From: Chryseobacterium nakagawai
GTDB taxonomy: Bacteria > Bacteroidota > Bacteroidia > Flavobacteriales > Weeksellaceae
Length of the DNA stretch: 64,000 bases
Reading direction: 5' to 3'
Assembly: GCF_900637665.1 (NCBI RefSeq)
Contig: NZ_LR134386.1
Span: forward strand, 4,270,501-4,334,500
Under the pieces are notes generated by a model. It was not told the origin of the DNA, made no database searches, and saw nothing but the letters and a program-made list of their open reading frames with translations. Positions 27,218 through 37,217 of the stretch are shown piece after piece. Position numbers and translations under genes: made by a program. Positions within the stretch are counted from its first letter, which is position 1. Every line of letters starts with the position of its first letter.

Positions 27218-27524
27218 ATGAAAACATTAGGAATACATAATTACTATGTTTATATACTAACCAATAAAGTAAAAACAGTATTGTATACGGGTGTCCAATG
27301 ATTTGAAAAACAGATTATATTGGCATCAACATCCAGAAGCTATTGATAAGAGTTTCACATCAAAATATAAATGCTTTTATTTAATCTATTTTGAGCATTT
27401 TGATGTTATTGAAACCGCAATAGCAAGAGAAAAACAAATAAAAGGCTGGACTCGAGAAAAGAAAGAAAACTTAATTACAGAATTCAATTCTGATTGGAAA
27501 TTTCTGAATGAAGAGGTAGAATGA
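27218..27524 (+). pseudogene. GIY-YIG nuclease gene, frameshifted
   Basis: ATG at 27218 opens a frame encoding NYYVYILTNK...VLYTGV, the GIY-YIG N-terminal strand (YVYIL and YTG), but it stops at TGA 27299. From about 27292 the adjacent frame continues with SNDLKNRLYWHQH...SFTSKYKCFYLIYFEHF...AIAREKQIKGWTREKK, the rest of the UPF0213/GIY-YIG domain, to TGA 27522-27524. One missing base near 27292-27298 restores a normal protein of about 100 residues. This is a broken gene or a sequencing error. The stop codon belongs to the right repeat arm, as in the four-helix unit. Confidence 0.85.
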
Positions 27525-27559
27525 GATTCTTCACTACGCTACGCTTCGTTCAGAATGAC
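27522..27559 (-). repeat. Right inverted-repeat arm of the GIY-YIG unit
   Basis: Read on the minus strand it begins GTCATTCTGAACGAAGC and matches the left arm. It contains the TGA stop of the GIY-YIG reading frame at its outer start. Confidence 0.8.
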
Positions 27560-27592
27560 AAATGAATGACAAACGTCTGATTTACCCAAGAA

Positions 27593-28885
27593 ATGGAACA
27601 AAAGAAAATATTAATTATCACCTATTACTGGCCTCCTGCGGGAGGCCCTGGTGTTCAAAGGTGGCTGAAATTTGCTAAATATCTGCCGGATTTTGGATGG
27701 AAACCTGTGATCTATACTCCAGAGAACCCAAGCTATCCATTGATGGATGAAACACTGATGAAGGATGTTCCTGAAAATATTGAAATCGTTAGAACCAAGA
27801 TCTGGGAGCCTTATCAGCTTGCTGAAAAGCTTAATAAAAGCAATAAAAAATTCAAGGCTGGACAATTTGATGTAGGAAAAAACCAAAGCTGGAAATCCAA
27901 GCTTTCTATTTGGGTAAGAGGGAACTTTTTCATTCCTGATGCCAGAGTTTTCTGGGTAAAACCCTCTATTACATTTCTGGAAAAATATTTACAGGAAAAT
28001 AAGATTGATACCATTGTAACTTCTGGTCCGCCCCACTCCCTTCATCTGATTGGATTAGGCTTAAAAGATCAATTACCCAACCTTAAATGGATTGCTGATT
28101 TCCGCGATCCATGGACAGAAATTTCCTATTATAAACACCTGAAGCTTACCAAGAGTTCAGATAAAAAACACCGTCAACTGGAAAGTGCTGTGTTTAAAAA
28201 TGCAGACATTACCCTGGCAACAAGTTATACGGATGCCGACAACTTCAGAAAAGCCGGTGCCAATACGGTTTGTATTACGAATGGTTTTGACGAAAGTGAT
28301 TCAAAAGAAAATACAGCACAACAAAAAGAGTCCAATACAGCCTTTGTACTAAGTTATATCGGAGTTCTGGAACAACTTAGAAACCCTGAAAATCTTTGGC
28401 AAGCACTGGATGAACTGGTAAAGGAAAATGAAGAATTTGCAAAGTATTTCAGCTTAAAATTTGTAGGCAGAATTGATGATAAGATTCTGAATACCCTAGA
28501 AAACTCAAATCTGAAAAATCATATTTTGAACTTGGGTTATCTTTCACATGGCAAAGCGGTTGAAGAAATGCAGACTTCAGAAATATTGCTGATTACCAAT
28601 TTTCCGAACGAATCTTCAAAAGGAATTATTCCCGGAAAAATATTTGAGTACCTGGCCTCCGGAAAACAAATCCTTTCGTTTGGCCCTAATCAGGCTGATG
28701 TTGCCAGAATACTGGAGGAAACCCATGCAGGGAAACATTTCAGCTATAATGATTCCGAAACCGTAAAAAGATTCATCCTTGAAAAGTTTGAACTTTGGAA
28801 AAACGGGAATCTTTCTGAAAACACACAACATATTGACCAGTTTTCCAGAAAAAATCTCACCCAACAACTGGTCAAAATTTTATAA
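27593..28885 (+). CDS. Glycosyltransferase family 4-like protein
   Basis: A 430-residue GT-B glycosyltransferase. The N-terminal half starts with ILIITYYWPPAGGPGVQRWLKF, a common opening for GT4 enzymes that build surface polysaccharide or lipid-linked glycans. The C-terminal half has the nucleotide-sugar binding signature NFPNESSKGIIPGKIFEYLASGKQILSFGP near residues 340-370, with the conserved Glu in KIFEYLASG. It is soluble or peripheral at the inner membrane. It lies just after the GIY-YIG unit and about 440 bases after yfhO, with which it may share a pathway. Sugar donor and acceptor are unknown. Confidence 0.85.
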   Translation: MEQKKILIITYYWPPAGGPGVQRWLKFAKYLPDFGWKPVIYTPENPSYPLMDETLMKDVPENIEIVRTKIWEPYQLAEKLNKSNKKFKAGQFDVGKNQSWKSKLSIWVRGNFFIPDARVFWVKPSITFLEKYLQENKIDTIVTSGPPHSLHLIGLGLKDQLPNLKWIADFRDPWTEISYYKHLKLTKSSDKKHRQLESAVFKNADITLATSYTDADNFRKAGANTVCITNGFDESDSKENTAQQKESNTAFVLSYIGVLEQLRNPENLWQALDELVKENEEFAKYFSLKFVGRIDDKILNTLENSNLKNHILNLGYLSHGKAVEEMQTSEILLITNFPNESSKGIIPGKIFEYLASGKQILSFGPNQADVARILEETHAGKHFSYNDSETVKRFILEKFELWKNGNLSENTQHIDQFSRKNLTQQLVKIL

Positions 28886-28909
28886 AGAAGCATCAGAAAT
28901 TTTCAAACT

Positions 28910-28955
28910 ACAAAAGCCACAAAAGTGTTTAAGATAAAACTTTTGTGGCTTTTGT
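28910..28955. terminator. Long hairpin terminator between convergent genes
   Basis: Perfect 17-base arms at 28910-28926 and 28939-28955 surround a 12-base loop. It separates the glycosyltransferase gene (+) from the lipoprotein gene (-). Confidence 0.8.
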
Positions 28956-28993
28956 GATTAAACTTGAAAGTATCTAATCTTTTTTTACCCTTC

Positions 28994-29638
28994 TTAAATT
29001 GTCCATTGGTCATTCACCACGGCAATCAGATAGTATTTTCCCTGAAACTCTTCAAATACAAAACGAAGGGTCTTCCAGTCCATTTCACCATTCTTTTCAG
29101 TTCCTTTGATATAGTTTTCTGTAAAATCTTTCTTAGGATAGATTTTTTCAAGGTTATTCAGAGAGTTTCCACCACCAATAAATTTGTTCAAAGAATACTG
29201 AGATGCAGTAAAATTTGCAGCAAAAACCCATTTTCCAAGATAGTCATTAATTGTTGCTTTATAAGGATCTCCGGAACCATCCTTTGCCCCCCAGGTAAAT
29301 AATGTTTTGGTAGGCTGGTATTTTTCAAACTCTTCTTTAGAGAAATGTTTATCTCCTTTGGGATCTACAAAAGCATACATGGAGAAACTAATTCCCTTTT
29401 CGGGATGAATTAATGAAGCAAATGTTTTATAATCCTTAGCTTTCAAGGCTTGTAAGACCTCATCATTGACCTTTTTAATATCACCTTCTTTCTTTACTTT
29501 TTCTTTAGCAATTGTTGCACTATCCAATGGTGTTACACGGGTAATGGTATCAATTTCACTGGGAACCGGCTTTCCAGCTTCTTTCTTACAGGCTACCACC
29601 AGGCTCAGCATAAGTATTGAAACGAATAGTTTTTTCAT
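28994..29638 (-). CDS. Hypothetical lipoprotein
   Basis: The protein has 214 residues from the ATG at 29638; a longer in-frame start at 29713 would put 25 residues ahead of the obvious lipoprotein signal ILMLSLVVAC, so it is rejected. After the lipidated Cys come a short Lys/Glu-rich linker and an alpha+beta domain (ALKAKDYKTFASLIHPEKGISFSMYAF... to FVFEEFQGKYYLIAVVNDQW) reminiscent of NTF2-like or SnoaL-like folds in periplasmic lipoproteins. It is a single gene that ends at the hairpin shared with the glycosyltransferase gene. Function is unknown. Confidence 0.65.
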   Translation of the reverse strand: MKKLFVSILMLSLVVACKKEAGKPVPSEIDTITRVTPLDSATIAKEKVKKEGDIKKVNDEVLQALKAKDYKTFASLIHPEKGISFSMYAFVDPKGDKHFSKEEFEKYQPTKTLFTWGAKDGSGDPYKATINDYLGKWVFAANFTASQYSLNKFIGGGNSLNNLEKIYPKKDFTENYIKGTEKNGEMDWKTLRFVFEEFQGKYYLIAVVNDQWTI

Positions 29639-29827
29639 ATCTTTTAGTTTTGTAATAGATAGAAAAACACCAAAACTGATGCCAATGCGGTGTTTTAAAG
29701 TGTAAGGTTCCAAGTTAGTATTCTTTCAATAGTTTTATTTTTCCTATTTTATTCTTCATGGCTGCTTATCAGTAATCTTCTCTGTTTCAATGAAGGCTTT
29801 TTCCCAATTACATTGTACCTTTGGGGT

Positions 29828-30808
29828 ATGGAAATTTTGGATATTCTCATTATAGGAGCAGGGCCTATTGGTATCAACTGTGCCATTGAAGCCCAGAAAA
29901 ACAACTTGAATTATTTAATCATAGAAAAAGGAACCATTGTCAACTCATTATACAATTATCCTTTATATATGCGGTTCTTTTCTACCGCTGAGAAACTGGA
30001 AATTGATGGAACTCCCTTTATTTCCACCGCTCCCAAACCGGGAAGGCAGGATGCTTTGGAATATTACCAGGGAATTGCCCGGCAAAAGAATCTGAATATT
30101 CACCTTTATGAAAAAGTGTTGAACATATCCAAAACCCTTGATATGTTTGATATCGAAACAACAAAAGGAAATTATAAAGCTAGAAATGTCGTGATTGCCA
30201 CAGGGTTTTATGATATTCCGAACCTTATGAATATTCCGGGTGAGGAACTTCCGAAGGTAAAGCATTATTATACCGAACCTTATCCGTATGCAAGGCAGAA
30301 AGTGGTCGTGATAGGATCAAGCAATTCCGCGGTGGATGCTGCTCTGGAAACGTATAGAAAAGGAGCTGAAGTGACTATGATTATCCGTCATTCCGAGATT
30401 TCAAAAAGTGTGAAATATTGGGTAAAACCGGATATTGAAAACAGAATTGCAGAAGGAAATATTAAAGCGTATTTTAATGCTGAAATGATGGAGGTAAAAG
30501 AAAATTTTGTGATTTTCAAGGATGAAAAAAACCAAATTCATGAGATTGAAAATGATTTTGTTCTGGCCATGACAGGCTACCTTCCTGATTTTGAATTTCT
30601 GAAAAATTCCGGAATTGTCCTGAATGGGGATTGCCTGAATCCGTTTTATAATTCTGAAACCATGGAAACTAATATTCCTGATCTATATCTTGCAGGAGTC
30701 GTTTGTGGTGGAAAGGATACACATCTTTGGTTCATCGAAAATTCAAGGATTCATGCCCATTTGATTGTTAATTCTATTTTATCTAAATCTTCTGTAAATC
30801 AATCATAG
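29828..30808 (+). CDS. YpdA-like FAD-dependent bacillithiol disulfide reductase
   Basis: The protein has 326 residues from ATG 29828. The Rossmann FAD motif IIGAGPIGINCAIEAQ is at residues about 7-22, the YpdA-type segment NSLYNYPLYMRFFSTAEKLEIDG follows, and a second NAD(P)H motif VVIGSSNSAVDAALE lies near residue 160. These mark the YpdA/Bdr group, which reduces oxidised bacillithiol with NADPH. No bacillithiol synthesis genes are in the window, though a DinB-like protein (21502) might belong to the same thiol system. A TACCTTTG box sits only 5 bases before the ATG (see findings). Confidence 0.8.
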   Translation: MEILDILIIGAGPIGINCAIEAQKNNLNYLIIEKGTIVNSLYNYPLYMRFFSTAEKLEIDGTPFISTAPKPGRQDALEYYQGIARQKNLNIHLYEKVLNISKTLDMFDIETTKGNYKARNVVIATGFYDIPNLMNIPGEELPKVKHYYTEPYPYARQKVVVIGSSNSAVDAALETYRKGAEVTMIIRHSEISKSVKYWVKPDIENRIAEGNIKAYFNAEMMEVKENFVIFKDEKNQIHEIENDFVLAMTGYLPDFEFLKNSGIVLNGDCLNPFYNSETMETNIPDLYLAGVVCGGKDTHLWFIENSRIHAHLIVNSILSKSSVNQS

Positions 30809-30837
30809 CTTTTCCTGTTAAAAAATTAGAAAGTATA

Positions 30838-30882
30838 AACCATAGCCCCTGATTAAGTCATATGTAATCAGGGGCTATGGTT
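30838..30882. terminator. Bidirectional hairpin terminator, 18-bp stem
   Basis: Perfect 18-base arms at 30838-30855 and 30865-30882 with a 9-base loop lie between the convergent ypdA-like (+) and MFS (-) genes. Confidence 0.9.
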
Positions 30883-30887
30883 ATTTC

Positions 30888-32138
30888 TTAATTCTCTTTA
30901 AAAACAAGATCTTCTTCTTTTTGATTCTTTCCTTTAAGCATCCACGGAATAACAAAATAAAAGGCAATGGCAATTCCCGTTGCCAGTACTCCTGTTCCAA
31001 TCCATAAAGTGTTAAAGCCTAATTTATCCGCAATCAGAGTTCCTATATAAGGTGTAATGATAAATGCTATGGAAAAAGACATCCCGTTCAGTCCCATATA
31101 TGCTCCTTTATTATTCGCTCCTGAACGTAATGCAGTAATGGTTGACATAAAAGGTAGCGTCCAGATTTCCCCAATACATAATAACGTCATAGAGACCAAT
31201 AAAGTAATCATGCTATAGTCAAAAGCTAACATTGCATAGGATAATCCACATATAAATGTTCCGACCAACATCGTAAAAGCCAATGTAAAATACTTCTCTG
31301 AAAGCTGTACAAATCCCATTTCAAGAAGAACAATCAGGAAACCACTGTATCCTAAAATATAACCTATATTCTGCTGGCTCAAATGAGCTGTATCTTTATA
31401 GAAGATTGTCAGCGTGCTGAATAGCTGGAAGAAACAAATCGAGAACAGCATACATAGAAAACAGAAAATTAAAAACTTAGTGTCCTGATAAGGTGAGTTC
31501 TCTTTTTTAATAATTATTGCTTCTTTTACTTTTTTCGATTCCTGTTTAGCCAATTTTGCCCGGCCTTTAAAGAACCAAATATACATCAGTCCAGCCAATA
31601 AGGCAGCCAGCGCATTACTGTAAAACAGGAATTCATAGGAAATAGCAGACAGAATTCCTCCCAATGCAGGGCCTATGGAAAATCCTAAATTAACGGCCAT
31701 ACGGTTCAGAGAAAAAGCTCTTGTTATATTTTCCGGTTTCGCATATTTGGTAATTGCTACGGAGTTTGCCGGACGAAATGTTTCACTTACAATACTCTGA
31801 GCAAGGATAATCCCTGCCAGCCCTGCTTCAGTTTCAAATAAAGGAATCATACAGAACAAAGGTACACTGAGCAGTAAACTCAAACTCTGTACCCTATATT
31901 CACCAATTTTATCGGTGACCATTCCACCCAGCCATGAACCAATAACCGAACCGATTCCAAAAAAACTCAGGACAATCCCTGAATTCTCAATGCTAAAATG
32001 TAAATGATCTGTCATATAAACTCCCAAAAAAGGAAGTACCATAGAACCTGCCCTGTTGATGAGCATTACCAACGCCAGCATCCAACTCTCCTGCGAGAGT
32101 CCTTTGAAAGAACTCGTGTATATGTTTATTAGTTTCAC
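30888..32138 (-). CDS. Major facilitator superfamily transporter
   Basis: A 416-residue protein with twelve predicted membrane helices. The MFS loop motif between helices 2 and 3 is visible as GSWLGGMVTDKIGEYRVQ (residues about 67-84), and a second such loop between helices 8 and 9 is weak. The N-terminus begins with a short cytoplasmic segment and SWMLALVMLINRAGSM. Family members export drugs or import metabolites; the substrate is not visible. It is divergent from the AraC regulator 250 bases away, so it may be its target. The gene ends at the bidirectional terminator. Confidence 0.8.
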   Translation of the reverse strand: MKLINIYTSSFKGLSQESWMLALVMLINRAGSMVLPFLGVYMTDHLHFSIENSGIVLSFFGIGSVIGSWLGGMVTDKIGEYRVQSLSLLLSVPLFCMIPLFETEAGLAGIILAQSIVSETFRPANSVAITKYAKPENITRAFSLNRMAVNLGFSIGPALGGILSAISYEFLFYSNALAALLAGLMYIWFFKGRAKLAKQESKKVKEAIIIKKENSPYQDTKFLIFCFLCMLFSICFFQLFSTLTIFYKDTAHLSQQNIGYILGYSGFLIVLLEMGFVQLSEKYFTLAFTMLVGTFICGLSYAMLAFDYSMITLLVSMTLLCIGEIWTLPFMSTITALRSGANNKGAYMGLNGMSFSIAFIITPYIGTLIADKLGFNTLWIGTGVLATGIAIAFYFVIPWMLKGKNQKEEDLVFKEN

Positions 32139-32385
32139 AATAATATGTTGGGGGGAAAATTTGAAAGTGCAAAGTTAGGTAAAAATCACTGTAACACCCT
32201 TTATTTTAAGCCTTTTTTACGAATAACATTTATAAGAATAAACAATCAACTGTATCCGGATAAAAACGAATATTTTCGATATATAAGATTTAAAATCATT
32301 TATAAAATTCGTAAATTGCAGTAACAACAGGTTTTTTAACCTTAAATTTTATTGAACATCTATAAAAAATCAACCAACAGTAAGA

Positions 32386-33264
32386 ATGGTAACCTACGAA
32401 AACTTACACGATACGCTGTCTTTTTATAGTATTGACTGCCGCGAATCCTACTACATATCCTCCGGAAAACCCATTTTTGAATTCCCAAAAACGTCTTTCA
32501 GAATGGATTATTATGCGCTTTGTATCTGTACTGCGGGAGAAATAAGTGTTGAAATAGATCATCATCAGTATAAAGCAGATGCACACAGTATTCTGGTGGC
32601 TGCTCCGTCTACAATTGTAAAATTTCTGAAAACCAGTCAGGATTTCAGGATGAAACTATTATTCTTCGATAAGAATTTTCTGATCAAAAATATCTCTAAC
32701 CCTTTTATCATTGAGAAAATGAACCTGTTTTCCAAAGGTTCCTACAGTATTGTAAAAACCACTCCTAAAAATGCTTTAGTATTACAAGATCTTTTGAATT
32801 ACCTCAAAAAGAAATCCAGAAAACAGGGAAAATTTACTGAAGAAATTGTTCGTACCATTATTTTCAATCTTCTGCTGGAAACCGCAGAAATCCTGGAAAC
32901 GAAACATATGACAGCTTCTGATAAGGAAGAAGGAAAAAAAGATCTGTTCCTTAAATTCAGTCAACTGATCCGGGAAAATATCAGACAACACAGAACGGTT
33001 CAATTCTATGCCGATCAGCTTTGTGTTTCCAATAAATACCTTATCGAGGTCATCAAAAAAGCCAGTGGAAAGACTCCGCATGAAGTTATTGACGAAGCCT
33101 TATTGAAAGAAGCTTATGTCATGCTGGGAAATCCGGACCTTACAATTTCAGAAATAGCTTTTGAACTTCAGTTCAATTCCACCTCTGCCTTTGGTCGTTT
33201 TTTCAAAAAACATACATCCTTTGCTCCTTCTGAGTACAGAATAACGGAAAATATCCAGTCCTAG
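32386..33264 (+). CDS. AraC-family transcriptional regulator
   Basis: A 292-residue regulator. An N-terminal cupin-like effector domain (residues about 20-150) is followed by a C-terminal double helix-turn-helix: FYADQLCVSNKYLIEVIKKASGKTPHEVIDE (first HTH) and LTISEIAFELQFNSTSAFGRFFKKHTSFAPSEYR (second HTH, the conserved AraC signature). It probably controls the divergent MFS gene, the oleate hydratase gene that starts 91 bases downstream, or both. The inducer is unknown; a fatty acid is an attractive guess given the hydratase. Confidence 0.9.
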   Translation: MVTYENLHDTLSFYSIDCRESYYISSGKPIFEFPKTSFRMDYYALCICTAGEISVEIDHHQYKADAHSILVAAPSTIVKFLKTSQDFRMKLLFFDKNFLIKNISNPFIIEKMNLFSKGSYSIVKTTPKNALVLQDLLNYLKKKSRKQGKFTEEIVRTIIFNLLLETAEILETKHMTASDKEEGKKDLFLKFSQLIRENIRQHRTVQFYADQLCVSNKYLIEVIKKASGKTPHEVIDEALLKEAYVMLGNPDLTISEIAFELQFNSTSAFGRFFKKHTSFAPSEYRITENIQS

Positions 33265-33354
33265 GAATTTCGGGATACTAATTCTGACATTAGGGATATA
33301 CATCGCATTTTGAATAGGGGTACCTTTATCATGTTCATTAAAAACAAAAACAAA

Positions 33355-35295
33355 ATGAGTACGATCAATTCAAAATTCGACAACGTTTTAAATACCTCTG
33401 ATCAGTTTGGGAAAGTAAATCACGAACCGGATTCAAGCAAAGAAGTTCAGATTAACACTCCTGAAAAGACCATGCCTTTTTCAGACCAGATCGGAAACTA
33501 TCAAAGAAATAAAGGGATTCCTTTACAATCCTACGAAAACAGCAAAATTTATATTGTCGGAAGCGGAATTGCAGGGATGTCTGCAGCATACTATTTCATC
33601 CGTGACGGCCATGTTCCGGGTAAAAACATCATTTTCCTGGACCAGCTTGCTATAGAAGGCGGTTCATTAGATGGAGCCGGGAATCCAAAAGATGGTTATA
33701 TCATCCGTGGAGGACGTGAAATGGATATGACTTATGAAAATCTATGGGATATATTCCAGGATATTCCTGCTTTGGAATTGCCTGCACCTTACAGTGTCCT
33801 GGATGAATACCGTCTCATCAATGATAATGACCCCAACTATTCAAAAGCAAGATTAATTCATAACCAGGGACAAATTCAGGATTTCAGCAAATTCGGATTG
33901 GAGAAAAAAGATCAATTGGCTATTGTCAAACTTTTATTAAAGAAAAAAGAGGAGCTTGATGATCTCAGCATTGAAGATTATTTCTCAGAATCATTCCTGA
34001 ACAGTAATTTCTGGTTCTTCTGGCGTTCAATGTTTGCCTTTGAAAACTGGCACAGCTTACTGGAACTGAAGCTGTATATGCACAGATTCCTCCACGCTAT
34101 TGATGGAATGAAAGACTTTTCATGCCTTGTATTCCCTAAATACAACCAGTATGATACCTTTGTTACCCCTCTGAAGAACTTCCTGGTAGAGAAAGGAGTA
34201 CAAATCCAGTTCGATACTTTGGTAAAAGATCTTGATGTTCATATTAATACGGAAGGAAAAACAGTAGAAGGCATTATTACTGAACAAAATGGAGAAGAAG
34301 TAAGAATACCCATCGGAAAAGATGATTACGTAATTGTAACTACCGGATCTATGACGGAAAGTACTTTCTACGGAGATAACAATACAGTGCCGGAAGTCAC
34401 CATAGACAACAGCAGTGCCGGACAAAGTGCCGGATGGAAATTATGGAAAAATCTTGCCGCCAAATCTGAGGTCTTCGGGAAACCTGAAAAATTCTGTAGC
34501 CATATTGAAAAGTCTTCATGGGAATCTGCAACATTAACGTGCCGTCCTTCTGCATTTACAGAAAAATTAAAAGAATTATGTGTGAATGATCCTTATTCCG
34601 GAAAAACAGCTACTGGAGGTATTATTACAATTACAGATTCTAACTGGGTAATGAGTTTTACCTGCAACAGACAGCCACACTACCCGACCCAGCCGGATGA
34701 TATCCTAGTAGTATGGGTATATGCCTTATTGATGGATAAAGAAGGAAATTACATCAAAAAAACAATGCCAGAATGTACTGGAAATGAAATTCTTGCTGAA
34801 TTATGCCATCACCTCGGAATGACAGATCAGCTTGATAATGTGATTGAAAATACAATTGTCCGTACTGCATTTATGCCTTATATTACCTCTATGTTTATGC
34901 CTAGAGCTCAGGGAGACCGTCCAAGAGTAGTTCCTGAAGGCTGTACTAACTTAGGTTTGGTTGGGCAATTTGTAGAAACTAACAATGATGTTGTGTTCAC
35001 TATGGAAAGTTCTGTAAGAACAGCCAGAATAGCGGTATATAATCTTCTTAATCTCAACAAGCAGGTTCCAGATATTAACCCGTTACAGTATGATATCCGA
35101 CATTTATTAAAAGCGACTCAGGCATTAAATGACTATAAACCGTTCTTAGGAGAAGGAATTTTAAGAAAGATCCTGAAAAATACTTACTTTGAGCATATAT
35201 TGGTTGACCGTCCTGAAGAAAAAGAGGAACATGAATCTTTCTTTATGGAGCAGGTTGGTAAATTCCAGGATTGGATCAAAGGCGTGAAAGGCTAA
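33355..35295 (+). CDS. ohyA: Oleate hydratase (OhyA)
   Basis: The protein has 646 residues from ATG 33355, the same length as the E. meningoseptica enzyme; the in-frame TTG at 33310 is rejected. It is an FAD enzyme that adds water to the cis-9 double bond of oleate to give 10-hydroxystearate. The dinucleotide motif [13 protein letters not shown] lies near residues 68-80. The catalytic Glu sits in RGGREMDM at residue 122 and the catalytic Tyr in KLYMHRF at residue 241, exactly the numbering of E. meningoseptica OhyA. It follows the AraC regulator and probably detoxifies host or environmental unsaturated fatty acids. Confidence 0.95.
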   Translation: MSTINSKFDNVLNTSDQFGKVNHEPDSSKEVQINTPEKTMPFSDQIGNYQRNKGIPLQSYENSKIYIVGSGIAGMSAAYYFIRDGHVPGKNIIFLDQLAIEGGSLDGAGNPKDGYIIRGGREMDMTYENLWDIFQDIPALELPAPYSVLDEYRLINDNDPNYSKARLIHNQGQIQDFSKFGLEKKDQLAIVKLLLKKKEELDDLSIEDYFSESFLNSNFWFFWRSMFAFENWHSLLELKLYMHRFLHAIDGMKDFSCLVFPKYNQYDTFVTPLKNFLVEKGVQIQFDTLVKDLDVHINTEGKTVEGIITEQNGEEVRIPIGKDDYVIVTTGSMTESTFYGDNNTVPEVTIDNSSAGQSAGWKLWKNLAAKSEVFGKPEKFCSHIEKSSWESATLTCRPSAFTEKLKELCVNDPYSGKTATGGIITITDSNWVMSFTCNRQPHYPTQPDDILVVWVYALLMDKEGNYIKKTMPECTGNEILAELCHHLGMTDQLDNVIENTIVRTAFMPYITSMFMPRAQGDRPRVVPEGCTNLGLVGQFVETNNDVVFTMESSVRTARIAVYNLLNLNKQVPDINPLQYDIRHLLKATQALNDYKPFLGEGILRKILKNTYFEHILVDRPEEKEEHESFFMEQVGKFQDWIKGVKG

Positions 35296-35325
35296 AACAT
35301 TTTGACAATTAATATTGGAAGTCAT

Positions 35326-35389
35326 ATTCTATGTATCTATGTGGTAAAATAAAAATTAAATTATTTTGAACCCCATAGTCACATAGAAT
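35326..35389. repeat. Imperfect inverted repeat after ohyA
   Basis: ATTCTATGTATCTATGTGG (35326-35344) and the inverse of CCCCATAGTCACATAGAAT (35371-35389) agree at 16 of 19 positions around a 26-base AT-rich loop. It may be an ohyA mRNA 3' structure or a repeat remnant. Confidence 0.5.
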
Positions 35390-35400
35390 TTACATAAATA

Positions 35401-35434
35401 AAAAACAGAACTTATTTCTAAGTCCTGTTTTTTA
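35401..35434. terminator. Hairpin terminator between convergent ohyA and glnS
   Basis: AAAAACAG (35401-35408) pairs with CTGTTTTT (35425-35432), and the stem continues with ACTTA/TAAGT past one mismatch. A- and T-runs on either side let it serve both strands. Confidence 0.75.
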
Positions 35435-35459
35435 TTTATGGATTATTCCTTATAGCTTA

Positions 35460-37130
35460 TTAAGGCTTAAAAGAATCTTTTAATGTTACTGTACGGTTGA
35501 ATACCAATGCATCATCCGTAGAATCCTGATCTTTTGTAAAGTATCCGATTCTCTGGAACTGAAGTGGTTCACCCACAGCTACATCTTTCAGGCTTGGTTC
35601 AGCAAAACCTTGAATCGTAGCTACAGATTCGGGGTTGATAAAGTTTAAGAAGTCTACATCTTTTTCAGCATCAGGCTGTTCTACGGTAAACAATTGGTTG
35701 TAAATTCTTATTTCTACAGGGATTGCATGTTTAGCCGACACCCAGTGAAGTGTTCCTTTTACTTTTCTTAAGCTTTCTTCTGTTCCGCTTCCGGACTTAC
35801 TCTTCTCATCATAAGTAGCATAGATGGTTGTGATTTCTCCATTTTCATCTTTTTCTACTCTTTCAGCTTTGATAATGTATGCTGATTTTAAACGAACTTC
35901 ACCCCCTAATTTCAGTCTGAAGAATTTATTATTAGCTTCTTCTTTGAAGTCTTCACGTTCGATATACAGTTCTCTAGAGAAAGGAATTTCTCTGGTTCCT
36001 GCATTCTCCTGTTCAGGATTATTTTCAGTTTCCACCCATTCTTCTTTATCTTCAGGATAGTTTTCGATCACTAATTTTACCGGATCTACTACGGTCATTA
36101 CACGTTTAGCCACCTTATTCAGGTCTTCACGTACACAGAAATCAAGCAATTGGATCTCGATCAGATTTTCTCTTTTTGCCACCCCTACTTTATCAATAAA
36201 ATTTCTGATAGAAGTGGGTGTGAAACCTTTTCTTCTCATTCCTGAAATGGTAGGCATTCTTGGATCATCCCATCCTGTCACTACTCCTTCAGCTACTAAT
36301 CTTTGTAGTTTTCTTTTAGAAGTAATCATGTAAGATACATTCATTCTTGCAAATTCTCTTTGCTTGTTCTTAACCTTACCTTCTTCATAAACCTGATCCA
36401 AATACCAGTTGTACAACGGTCTGTGATTTTCAAACTCCAAAGAACAAAGCGAATGCGAAATTTGTTCTATATAATCGGATTCACCATGAGCCCAATCGTA
36501 CATTGGATAGATTTTCCAAGCCGTACCCGTTCTATGGTGAGGCTTATTTAAAATTCTATACATAACAGGGTCACGCATATTCATGTTTGGTGAAACCATG
36601 TCGATTTTTGCACGAAGAGACATTGAACCGCTTTCGAATTCTCCGTTTTTCATTCTTTCGAATAAATCTAAAGACTCTTCAACAGGACGGTTTCTATATG
36701 GAGATTCAATTCCTGGTTCTGAAGGGTTTTTTCTTTGCTCGGTAATCACTTCAGAGGGTTGCTCATCTACATAAGCTTTTCCATCTTTAATTAATTGTAC
36801 TGCCCAATCGTAAAGCTGCTGGAAGTAATCGGATGCGTACAAAACTTTATCCCATTTGAAACCTAGCCATTCAACATCTTTCATGATAGAATCTACGAAT
36901 TCCTGTTCTTCTTTTTCAGGATTCGTATCGTCGAAACGAAGGTTTACGGGAGCATTGTATTTTTCACCCAGCCCAAAGTTGATGCAGATGGCTTTTGTGT
37001 GCCCTACATGCAGGTAACCATTAGGTTCAGGTGGAAAACGGAAACGGATCTGATCCTTGTTCAAACCGTTTGCCAGATCATCTTCAATAATTTGCTCAAT
37101 AAAATTGAGTGATTTTTTTTCTTCTTCCAT
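35460..37130 (-). CDS. glnS: Glutaminyl-tRNA synthetase
   Basis: A 556-residue class I aminoacyl-tRNA synthetase. The HIGH motif is in FPPEPNGYLHVGHTKAICINFGL (residues about 29-51). The GlnRS-type DDTNP follows, and the KMSKS equivalent is MITSKRKLQRLV near residue 268, then PTISGMRRKGFTP. The C-terminal anticodon-binding beta barrels carry RLKLGGEVRLKSAYIIKAERVE. It charges tRNA-Gln with glutamine, so the organism uses direct charging, at least in part. It stands as a single housekeeping gene. Confidence 0.95.
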   Translation of the reverse strand: MEEEKKSLNFIEQIIEDDLANGLNKDQIRFRFPPEPNGYLHVGHTKAICINFGLGEKYNAPVNLRFDDTNPEKEEQEFVDSIMKDVEWLGFKWDKVLYASDYFQQLYDWAVQLIKDGKAYVDEQPSEVITEQRKNPSEPGIESPYRNRPVEESLDLFERMKNGEFESGSMSLRAKIDMVSPNMNMRDPVMYRILNKPHHRTGTAWKIYPMYDWAHGESDYIEQISHSLCSLEFENHRPLYNWYLDQVYEEGKVKNKQREFARMNVSYMITSKRKLQRLVAEGVVTGWDDPRMPTISGMRRKGFTPTSIRNFIDKVGVAKRENLIEIQLLDFCVREDLNKVAKRVMTVVDPVKLVIENYPEDKEEWVETENNPEQENAGTREIPFSRELYIEREDFKEEANNKFFRLKLGGEVRLKSAYIIKAERVEKDENGEITTIYATYDEKSKSGSGTEESLRKVKGTLHWVSAKHAIPVEIRIYNQLFTVEQPDAEKDVDFLNFINPESVATIQGFAEPSLKDVAVGEPLQFQRIGYFTKDQDSTDDALVFNRTVTLKDSFKP

Positions 37131-37217
37131 TAAATTAGCTTTTGTTTATAGCAAAAAAAGTGGTACAAAGTTACGGAAAATTTGGGGTTCAGAAAACCCT
37201 AATTTATAACAGCTTTA

